Shown: positions 1-5,738 of the stretch, in pieces
How the letters are laid out: each line of letters opens with the position of its first letter
Position numbering within the stretch: the stretch's first letter is position 1
Assembly (NCBI GenBank): GCA_003516955.1
Contig: DPBN01000325.1
Coordinates: 1-6,120 of the forward strand
Origin: Armatimonadota bacterium
GTDB lineage: Bacteria; Armatimonadota; Fimbriimonadia; Fimbriimonadales; Fimbriimonadaceae
DNA length: 6,120 nucleotides
Direction of reading: 5' to 3'
Translations under genes and position numbers: made by a program
The notes under the pieces: model-generated
The model's database searches: none
Told to the model about the DNA's origin: nothing
What the model saw: the letters and a program-made list of their open reading frames with translations, nothing else

Positions 1-214
1 CGCCTTGGGCTTGGCGCTGGTCGGCGGGATCGGCGCGGGTGTCGCCGCGAGGATGGGGGCCTTGGGTGGCTGGGCCGTGACCGGTTACGCGCTCGTTCAA
101 GGCCGCATGATCGTCGACCTCGCGGCTCGCGGGCGCGTTTCGAGCCCGATCCGGCTTGGAATCCGGGAGTCGGCGGCCAGGCTTCTTGCCGCGGTTTCGC
201 TGGCACTGGGTTGA
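1..214 (+). CDS. C-terminal end of an unidentified hydrophobic, probably membrane-associated protein (5' truncated)
   Basis: An open frame enters from the left edge (first full codon at 2) and stops at TGA 212-214, giving about 70 visible residues. The first part is rich in Gly, Ala, Val and Leu (LALVGGIGAGVAA, then a Gly/Trp-rich stretch) and would suit a transmembrane helix. A more polar linker with several Arg follows (residues around IRLGIRE), and then a last hydrophobic stretch (LLAAVSLALG). This resembles the tail of a polytopic membrane protein, for example a membrane-embedded glycosyltransferase, but no family motif is visible and I do not assign a function. A TTG codon at 5 is in frame, but nothing marks it as a start, and the frame is open upstream, so the gene most likely begins outside the window. 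It ends 26 bp before the GH50-like gene on the same strand, so co-transcription is possible. Confidence 0.6.
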   Translation, partial: ALGLALVGGIGAGVAARMGALGGWAVTGYALVQGRMIVDLAARGRVSSPIRLGIRESAARLLAAVSLALG

Positions 215-229
215 CGGATCGCCGTCTCC

Positions 230-235
230 AAGGGA
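230..235 (+). promoter_or_regulatory. Candidate Shine-Dalgarno for the ATG at 241
   Basis: AAGGGA lies 5 bases upstream of the ATG at 241. It is a moderate match to the anti-Shine-Dalgarno sequence at acceptable spacing, and it supports starting the GH50-like gene at 241 rather than at the TTG at 211, whose codon overlaps the stop of the preceding gene. Confidence 0.4.
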
Positions 236-240
236 CTACA

Positions 241-2310
241 ATGCACGCGGGAGGGTCCGGCGTGATCACGGCGTGGTGTTTGGCGATGGCAATGGGTCCA
301 ACGTGGGACTGGCAGGCTCTCGTGGAGTCCGGGAGGGCCGAGGGCAATGCGGCGGAGCTCCGAGTGGACGGGTCCAGCCTGAGGGTTCGGTTCTCGGTGG
401 CGGATTGGCCGAACGCGTCCGTGCGCTTCGACCCGCCCGAGGACTGGTCCCAGAGGGGCCGCTTGGTGTTCACGCTGGAGAATCCCGGGCCGAAGGCGGT
501 TCCGTTCTCCATCCGGGTGGACGACGCTGCGGATTCCGACGGCGTGCGCAACTGCACGTACGGCACCGGGTCGGTGGCGGCGAAGTCCAAGACGACGTTC
601 TGGTTCGCTCTCGGCCCCACGCCCATGGACTACGGCATGAGGGCGTTTCCTCCGATCCAAGGCATGGCTGCCCTAGGCAACTCCTCCTTCGCGGGGATCG
701 ACTTCCGCAAGGTCTACCGCTGGCAGATCTTCCTCAGCCACCCCTCCGAACCGTGCGAGCTGGTCGTCGGGCCGGTGCGCTTCGAACCGTGGTCCTCCGA
801 GCTGAAGGGGATCTGCGACCGCTTTGGGCAGTTCGCCAAGGCCGACTGGCCCGGCAAGCTGAAGAGCGAGAGCGAGTTCGCCCGCGATCGGGAGAGGGAG
901 GAGGCCGAACTGGCGCGCTCACCCCAGCCGCCCGAGAGGGACCGCTTCGGCGGCTGGCTCGCGGGCCCGAAGCTCGAGGCGACCGGCCGCTTCCGGACAC
1001 AGAAGGTGGACGGCAAGTGGTGGCTGGTCGACCCCGACGGCCGGCTGTTCTTCTCGTTCGGGTCGAACTGCGTCGGGATGGAGGAGCAGACGATGATCAC
1101 CGGCCGCGAGGAGTTCTTCCTCGATCTGCCCAAGGCCGGAGAACCGTACTCGGAGTTCCTCCAGCCTTCCGCCTTCGTGCTCTACGGGCCGACGAAATCC
1201 GGCACGGCCTACTCGTTCGCCCCAGCGAACCTCAAGAGGAAGTACGGCGAGCGCTGGGAGGAACGGTCTCAGGAGACGGCGGTGCGGCGGCTGCGCTCCT
1301 GGGGAATGAACACGATCGGCAACTGGTCGCACGGCGGAACCTATCGGTTCGGTCTGCCGTTCGTCGCCACGTTCCACATCGAGGGCAACCACGCGCGCCT
1401 CGCGGCCGGCGTGGACTACTGGGGCAAGATGCACGACGTGTTCGACCCCAAGTTCGCGGAGTCCGTGCGGAACTCGCTGGGCGACCGCGCCAAGTGGGTT
1501 GCCGGAAACCCGTTCTGCATCGGTTGGTTCGTCGACAACGAGCTGAGCTGGGGCGGCTACGGCGAGGAGGGAGGGCGGTTCGGCATCGCCTACGGCGCGC
1601 TGAACGCCGAGCCTGACCAGCCGGCCAAGCGGGAGTTCCTGCGCCAGCTGCGACAGAAGTACGGCGCGATCGAGCGGCTGAACGTGAAGTGGGGCACCGC
1701 CTTCGCCTCCTGGGCGGACATGGAGAAGCCGGTCCGCCTGCCAGCAGACTCCGATCCGGCGCGGCGCCGCGAGGACCTGCTCGCGTTCTGCCGGTCGTTC
1801 CTGGAGCGCTACTTCCAGACCGTCCGCGACGAGGTCAAGGCCGCAGACCCGAAGGCGATGTACCTCGGACCGAGGTTCGCCTGGCGCACGCCGGACGCGG
1901 TCGAGGTCTGCGCCAAGTACGCGGACTGCCTCAGCTTCAACATCTACGCGCCCAGCGTGCGGCCCGAGGAGTGGGCCGACGTCGCCAAGCTGGACAAGCC
2001 CATTCTGATCGGCGAGTTCCACATGGGTGCAACCGACCGAGGGATGTTCCACACCGGGCTGGTGGGCGCTCCCGACCAAAAGGCGCGGGCGGAGATGTAC
2101 CAGACCTACGTGCGGTCGGTCCTCGACCATCCCAACTTCGTCGGCTGCCACTGGTTCCAGTATCGGGACCAGCCGCTCACCGGTCGAGTGCTCGACGGGG
2201 AGTGCTACAACATCGGTCTGGTGAGCGTGGTCGACCGGCCGTACCCCGAGATGGTGGAGGCCACCAAGAGGCTGGGTCGCGAGCTGTATCGGCGCCGATA
2301 CGGCAGGTAG
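241..2310 (+). CDS. GH50-like (agarase-type) clan GH-A glycoside hydrolase
   Basis: This 689-residue protein looks like a retaining glycoside hydrolase of the GH50 (beta-agarase) type, related in fold to GH42. Residues about 25-180 form a beta-rich region resembling the N-terminal carbohydrate-binding-like domain of GH50 enzymes. A (beta/alpha)8 barrel follows from about residue 240. Visible landmarks are WWLVDPDGR (about 260-268), SFGSNC (272-277), WGMNTIGNW (354-362), FVDNELSWG with Glu434 as likely acid/base, GEFHMG with Glu592 as likely nucleophile, and HWFQYRDQPLTGR (637-649), which is very characteristic of GH50. From memory, the acid/base and nucleophile of the GH50 enzyme Aga50D are a similar distance apart (about 160 residues). 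GH50 enzymes cleave beta-1,4 bonds in agarose or neoagaro-oligosaccharides, but divergent members in non-marine bacteria may act on other galactans, so the substrate is inferred only. The N-terminus has a short hydrophobic run (VITAWCLAMAMG) with no basic residues before it, making a weak signal peptide; export is uncertain. GTG 262 is a credible alternative start. The GH31 gene follows after 24 bp. Confidence 0.85.
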   Translation: MHAGGSGVITAWCLAMAMGPTWDWQALVESGRAEGNAAELRVDGSSLRVRFSVADWPNASVRFDPPEDWSQRGRLVFTLENPGPKAVPFSIRVDDAADSDGVRNCTYGTGSVAAKSKTTFWFALGPTPMDYGMRAFPPIQGMAALGNSSFAGIDFRKVYRWQIFLSHPSEPCELVVGPVRFEPWSSELKGICDRFGQFAKADWPGKLKSESEFARDREREEAELARSPQPPERDRFGGWLAGPKLEATGRFRTQKVDGKWWLVDPDGRLFFSFGSNCVGMEEQTMITGREEFFLDLPKAGEPYSEFLQPSAFVLYGPTKSGTAYSFAPANLKRKYGERWEERSQETAVRRLRSWGMNTIGNWSHGGTYRFGLPFVATFHIEGNHARLAAGVDYWGKMHDVFDPKFAESVRNSLGDRAKWVAGNPFCIGWFVDNELSWGGYGEEGGRFGIAYGALNAEPDQPAKREFLRQLRQKYGAIERLNVKWGTAFASWADMEKPVRLPADSDPARRREDLLAFCRSFLERYFQTVRDEVKAADPKAMYLGPRFAWRTPDAVEVCAKYADCLSFNIYAPSVRPEEWADVAKLDKPILIGEFHMGATDRGMFHTGLVGAPDQKARAEMYQTYVRSVLDHPNFVGCHWFQYRDQPLTGRVLDGECYNIGLVSVVDRPYPEMVEATKRLGRELYRRRYGR
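249..255 (+). promoter_or_regulatory. Strong Shine-Dalgarno-like GGGAGGG favouring an alternative GTG start at 262
   Basis: GGGAGGG sits just inside the annotated GH50-like gene, 6 bases before an in-frame GTG at 262. It is a better ribosome-binding site than the AAGGGA in front of ATG 241. Starting at GTG 262 would give a 682-residue protein beginning at the hydrophobic run (ITAWCLAMAMG). Because the purine run also encodes the Gly-Gly-Ser region in a GC-rich gene, it may be coincidental. Confidence 0.4.
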
Positions 2311-2321
2311 CGCCTTCCGGG

Positions 2322-2327
2322 TAACTT
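2322..2327 (+). promoter_or_regulatory. TAnnnT (-10-like) box 7 bp upstream of the GH31 start
   Basis: TAACTT matches the TAnnnT -10 consensus and ends 7 bases before the ATG at 2335. That is the spacing seen at leaderless promoters in bacteria such as Deinococcus, where the transcript begins at the start codon. No Shine-Dalgarno sequence is visible in the 24-bp gap, which fits leaderless initiation. No TTGACA-like -35 is evident about 17 bp upstream. A six-base match with three free positions is weak evidence alone. Confidence 0.3.
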
Positions 2328-2334
2328 TCGGCCC

Positions 2335-5025
2335 ATGCGTGGTCCGATCGCAGGGGCTGGGTTGTTGTGCCTCGCGGCGTGGGCGTGCGCCGCGCCGTTC
2401 GAATACGTCGCGGGCGACCTGAGGGTTCAGATTCTGTCAACCGGCTTGGTGAGGCTGGAGCAGCGCGGCCCGGCCGGCTTCGAGGACAGGCCGACGTTCA
2501 CGGTGGTCCGCCGCGACTGGCCCGGCGAGGCCGTGGTGGTGCGCCGCATCGGCGACGCGACGGTGCTGATCGCTCCGCGGTTTCGGGTTGCGCTGAAAGG
2601 CCGCGGACTCCTGGATGTCGAGGTGCAGGACGCCATGGGCAGGCGGCTGTACGCCTGGGATGGCAGGCTCGACGGCAGCATCTGGCTTCCTTCGCCGGCG
2701 GAGCTGCAGAAGCGGCGCGCCTGGGCGTTCTGCGACCATCCCCGCCTAGCCCGAGTGCGCGAGCGGCTGTTCCCGGTCGTCCCGGGCCAAAGGCCGTTCG
2801 ACGACTCCAATCCGGCGCCCGACGTGTACGTCTTCGTGCCGGGTGCGGAAGGCTGCGCGGGTCTCCGTCGCGACTTCCTTCGCCTCACCGGGCCGGTGCC
2901 GATGCCGCCGCTATACCTGTTCGGGTTCATTGACAGCCGCTACCACGCCTACAGCGAGCGCACGGCACTGGAGACGATCAACCTGTACCGGCGCAAGGGC
3001 TTTCCGCTCGACGTGTTCGTCGTGGACACCGACTGGCGCATCGGGGCCTCCCACGGCTACGCTCCGAACACCGATCTCTTCCCGGACATGGAGCGGTTCA
3101 TCCGCGAGGCGCATCGGCGGCGAGTCCGGCTGATGTACAACGACCACCCCGAGCCGGTGGACCCCGACGCCCAGGGAGAGAAGGAGCTCCAATATCGCTT
3201 CGAAGGGCTGGCCAGCCTGCTCCGCCAAGGGATGGACGTGTGGTGGTACGACCGCAACTGGGGCACGCACCTCGGCACGCCGGCCCAAGGTTTGCCGCTG
3301 GAGGTGTGGGGGATGCACCTCTACTCGGAGGCCACCCGCGCCGTGCGGCCGACCCGGCGCCCAGCGATCATGTCGAACGTGTGGGGGATCGACAACGGCT
3401 GGTCCCGAGGTTCCACGCACCCCGCGGCGCACCGCTACCCGATCTGGTGGACCGGAGACACCCTGGCCCAGTGGCGCTTCCTGCGCATGGGGGTGGAGAA
3501 CGGCGTGAACTTCGGCTTGCATGGGCTCCAACCCTACGTGCACGAGGACCTCGGCGGGCACGCCGGCCAACCCTCCCCCGAGCTGTACGTGCGCTACCTG
3601 CAGTTCGGCTGCCTGAGCCCGATCACGAGGGTGCACTGCACCAAGGGTCAGGAGCGGTACCCGTGGTCCTTCGGAGCCGAGGCCGAGCGCATCGTGCGCC
3701 GCTACACGCTGCTGCGTCACCGGCTCCTGCCGACGATCTATGCGGCCGCGCACCGGAGCCTCGTGGACGGCACTCCGCTGCTCCGCCGCTGCGACCTGGA
3801 GTGGCCGGAGCTGCCGCAGCTGGCCGACCCGACGCAGTACCTGTTCGGAGACGATCTGCTGGTCGCTCCGATCGTGGAGGGCACGGGCGAAGGCCAACCG
3901 GTTCCGGCGAGTCTGTTCCGGACCCCGGAGGGCCAGCCGGGCCTCCGCGGGGAGTACTTCGACAATCCGGACCTGACGGGCTCGCCGAAGCTCGTCCGCA
4001 CCGACGCCTCCGTCGACTTCGACTTCGGCCTTCGCCCGCCTGCCGAGGGGCTGCCGAGGGAGAACTACTCCGTGCGGTGGACGGGCAAGATCGGTCCGTT
4101 CCCGCGCTCCGGCACAGTCCGCTTCCACCTCCTGTCGGACGACGGAGTGCGGCTGTGGATCGGCGGAAAGGCGGTGATCGATCGTTGGGTGCCGCAGGCG
4201 AGCGTCTGGAACCGAGGAGACCTGAAGGTGACAGCCGGCCCGACGCTAGACTTCCGGCTGGAGTTCTACAACGGTGCGAACGAGGGCGTGTGCCGCCTGA
4301 ACTGGTCGTTCTCGGAGGGCAGGCCGGAGGTCGCGCGGCGCACGGTCCTGCTGCCTCCCGGGCAGTGGCAGAACCTCTGGACCGGAGCCGTCGAGAGCGG
4401 CCCGAAGAAGGTCGCCGTTGAGGCTCCGCTGGACGTCCTTCCGCTCTGGGTGCGGCGCTCGGGCCTCGTGCTGACCTGCCCTCAGGTGCTGAACACGCAG
4501 GACCTCCATTGGAACAGGATCGTGGTGGACGCCTTCGCCGGCGACGGCTCGGTTCGGCGGGAGCTGTACGAGGACGACGGCCTGTCGCTGGGCTACGAGG
4601 AGGGACGTTGCGCCCTGACGCCGGTCCGGCTCGTGCCCGGCAAGGGGCAGATCACGCTGGAGATCGGCCCCGCGGCCGGTCGCTGGGAAGGGATGCCAGC
4701 GGAGAGGGAGTGGACCCTGCGGCTGCACCTCCCACCCCGCTCTCGGGCCGTGGCCGCGACATGGAACGGCCGCCCTGTGGCCTTCCGCACGCTGGCACCC
4801 GACGGCCGCAGGCCGGAGATACCGTTGTTGGGAAGGGGCTCGAAGCCCGCTCCCCAAGGGACGCCGGTGGCCGAGGCCGTCGTCCGGCTGCCCTCGCGCG
4901 AGCGGGGAGTGCTGCGGGTTCGTCTCGCGCCGTCAGCCGATCCAGGCCGCGTCGTTGGCGTAGGCGCGAACAAAGCGGAACGTCAGCCTCACGAGCGGTC
5001 CGTGGCCGCCGGAGTCGATCGCTAG
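2335..5025 (+). CDS. Probably secreted GH31 family glycoside hydrolase with an inserted PA14 domain
   Basis: The gene encodes 896 residues, and a likely signal peptide (1-19 or 20; hydrophobic GLLCLAAWACAA) points to export. The N-terminal beta-sandwich spans about 21-190, and the GH31 barrel starts near GFIDSRYHAY (about residue 198). Barrel landmarks are DVFVVDTDW (226-234), YNDHPEP (268-274), WWYDRNWG with Asp306 as likely nucleophile, IWWTGDT with Asp375 as likely acid/base, and HEDLGGH (403-409). FGDDLLVAPI begins the proximal C-terminal domain. A PA14 domain interrupts it at about 536-660 (RGEYFDNPDLTG, LLSDDGVRLWIGG, LEFYNG), and the domain resumes with LPPGQWQNLWTG. A DUF5110-like distal beta domain with ELYEDDG (743-749) follows. 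GH31 enzymes are retaining hydrolases or transglycosylases acting on alpha-linked sugars (glucose, xylose, galactose, GalNAc). Many have WxDMNE around the nucleophile; this one has WYDRNW, so alpha-glucosidase specificity should not be assumed. PA14 probably aids carbohydrate binding. The family fold seems to end near residue 865. The last 30 or so residues are a tail read antisense to the neighbouring protease gene. Confidence 0.9.
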   Translation: MRGPIAGAGLLCLAAWACAAPFEYVAGDLRVQILSTGLVRLEQRGPAGFEDRPTFTVVRRDWPGEAVVVRRIGDATVLIAPRFRVALKGRGLLDVEVQDAMGRRLYAWDGRLDGSIWLPSPAELQKRRAWAFCDHPRLARVRERLFPVVPGQRPFDDSNPAPDVYVFVPGAEGCAGLRRDFLRLTGPVPMPPLYLFGFIDSRYHAYSERTALETINLYRRKGFPLDVFVVDTDWRIGASHGYAPNTDLFPDMERFIREAHRRRVRLMYNDHPEPVDPDAQGEKELQYRFEGLASLLRQGMDVWWYDRNWGTHLGTPAQGLPLEVWGMHLYSEATRAVRPTRRPAIMSNVWGIDNGWSRGSTHPAAHRYPIWWTGDTLAQWRFLRMGVENGVNFGLHGLQPYVHEDLGGHAGQPSPELYVRYLQFGCLSPITRVHCTKGQERYPWSFGAEAERIVRRYTLLRHRLLPTIYAAAHRSLVDGTPLLRRCDLEWPELPQLADPTQYLFGDDLLVAPIVEGTGEGQPVPASLFRTPEGQPGLRGEYFDNPDLTGSPKLVRTDASVDFDFGLRPPAEGLPRENYSVRWTGKIGPFPRSGTVRFHLLSDDGVRLWIGGKAVIDRWVPQASVWNRGDLKVTAGPTLDFRLEFYNGANEGVCRLNWSFSEGRPEVARRTVLLPPGQWQNLWTGAVESGPKKVAVEAPLDVLPLWVRRSGLVLTCPQVLNTQDLHWNRIVVDAFAGDGSVRRELYEDDGLSLGYEEGRCALTPVRLVPGKGQITLEIGPAAGRWEGMPAEREWTLRLHLPPRSRAVAATWNGRPVAFRTLAPDGRRPEIPLLGRGSKPAPQGTPVAEAVVRLPSRERGVLRVRLAPSADPGRVVGVGANKAERQPHERSVAAGVDR
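4933..5025. other. 93-bp convergent overlap of the GH31 and cysteine protease coding ends
   Basis: The GH31 frame stops at TAG 5023-5025, while the opposing protease frame stops at 4933-4935, so the two coding ends overlap tail to tail. The protease needs this stretch: it encodes the strand carrying the Asn-equivalent position (Asp236) and the fold's C-terminal strands. The GH31 side encodes a low-similarity tail after the beta-rich domain appears complete. No intrinsic terminator (GC hairpin with a T run) is visible in or next to the overlap on either strand, so read-through and antisense transcription are possible here. Confidence 0.8.
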
Positions 5026-5721
5026 AAACCGGCCCCGACCCTCGGCCGAACGGTCGATCTCGTAGCCGACGAGCAGAACGCTGTGCCCGTCGAACACGCC
5101 GTCGGCGGGCACCCACCGGACGACGGACGCTCCGGCGTCCAGCCGCTTCGGCCAGCGCGTGCCGAGGAGGACCGGCGTGCCGTGCGCCAGGGCGTCGAGG
5201 ATCGCGCCGAACTCCCGCCGGGCCAACCCCCGCGAAGGATCCCACTCCTTGATCCAACCAAGCTCGAGCCCCTCGTCGCGGATCTGCCTCGCCTCCCGGA
5301 TCGCTTCTTGGGAGGGACGCCAGTCGGGGTTGTAGCGCTCGTGATACGGCGCGGCGTCGTACGAGCAGACCCCGTGGGCGAGGAACCCGGCCCAGAGGTC
5401 TGCGAACGTGCCGCCGTCGTCGCGCCGATCGAGGGCATCGTTCTTGGCCCAATTCAGGAACTCCGGGCTGAGCTGCATCGGACGGTGCCTGCGAACGGCG
5501 AGCGCGAACTGCAGGGCGTGCACCATCGCGAACACGGAGCAGGTTGGTCGGGCTCCCTGGGTCATGGCCGCCAGTCCGAGGCCGTTCCACAGGTCCGTAA
5601 GGTCCGTTCCGCGTTTCGACCGCTTGGGGCGCGTCGGCGGTTGGGCGAGCTTGAAGGCCACGATGCCGACCGCCGCCACGGAGGTCCAGACGAAGGCGCG
5701 GAGCAGCCTCTTGTTGGGCAT
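4933..5721 (-). CDS. Membrane-anchored or secreted papain-like (C1 family) cysteine protease
   Basis: This 262-residue protein has a short basic N-terminus (MPNKRLLR) and a hydrophobic segment at about 9-25 (FVWTSVAAVGIVAF), which is either a signal peptide or a single membrane anchor. The rest would then lie outside the cytoplasmic membrane. The papain fold is recognised from TQGARPTCSVFA, with Gln55 as the oxyanion-hole residue and Cys61 as nucleophile, and DGHSVLLVGY, with His213 as the catalytic base. The usual third residue, Asn in an NSWG motif, is replaced: the equivalent AIDSGG places Asp236 there, and the following Trp-Gly is missing. The C-terminal strands end in NDAAWI, typical of bacterial C1-like proteins. 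Bacterial members cleave or bind peptides, and their substrates are mostly unknown; the protein could have altered activity. It is translated from ATG at 5721, 9 bp after the mutY stop, so the two genes are probably co-transcribed. No strong Shine-Dalgarno is visible upstream. Confidence 0.8.
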   Translation of the reverse strand: MPNKRLLRAFVWTSVAAVGIVAFKLAQPPTRPKRSKRGTDLTDLWNGLGLAAMTQGARPTCSVFAMVHALQFALAVRRHRPMQLSPEFLNWAKNDALDRRDDGGTFADLWAGFLAHGVCSYDAAPYHERYNPDWRPSQEAIREARQIRDEGLELGWIKEWDPSRGLARREFGAILDALAHGTPVLLGTRWPKRLDAGASVVRWVPADGVFDGHSVLLVGYEIDRSAEGRGRFLAIDSGGHGPLVRLTFRFVRAYANDAAWIG

Positions 5722-5724
5722 GCG

Positions 5725-5738
5725 TCGGGTTTACCCGA
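5725..5738. repeat. Short inverted repeat between mutY and the protease gene
   Basis: TCGGGT and ACCCGA are perfect 6-base inverted arms separated by TT. They span the mutY stop codon (TAA, complement of 5731-5733) and end only a few bases before the protease start at 5721. The two-base centre is too tight for a full hairpin, though shorter arms with a larger loop could form. There is no T run, so it is not a standard terminator. It may be a chance palindrome, a small operator, or a structure affecting protease translation. Confidence 0.3.

Noticed and set aside
211..242. TTGACG / TACAAT as a sigma70-type promoter
   Set aside because: The boxes are 20 bp apart instead of about 17, and the -10-like element overlaps the probable ATG. 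I kept it only as part of the start-site finding.
919..2151. Long reverse-strand open frame of about 410 codons opposite the GH50-like gene
   Set aside because: It is a shadow frame from strong third-position G/C bias. The translation is Arg/Val/Leu/His-rich without family motifs, and the + strand frame has clear GH50 motifs throughout.
2335..2400. GH31 protein as a lipoprotein because of Cys18 in AWAC
   Set aside because: Trp at position -2 of the cysteine is a poor lipobox, and the AxA sites after it suit ordinary signal peptidase cleavage better.
377..2428. Shared 11-base string CCTGAGGGTTC near the N-terminal coding regions of both hydrolases (377-387 and 2418-2428)
   Set aside because: Both copies are in coding sequence for similar short beta strands (LRVRF and LRVQI), and there are no further copies or flanking similarity, so chance plus similar codon use explains it.
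2911..4128. Reverse-strand open frame of about 405 codons opposite the GH31 gene
   Set aside because: Same cause: it lies fully antisense to a well-recognised GH31 catalytic domain and has no recognisable motif of its own.
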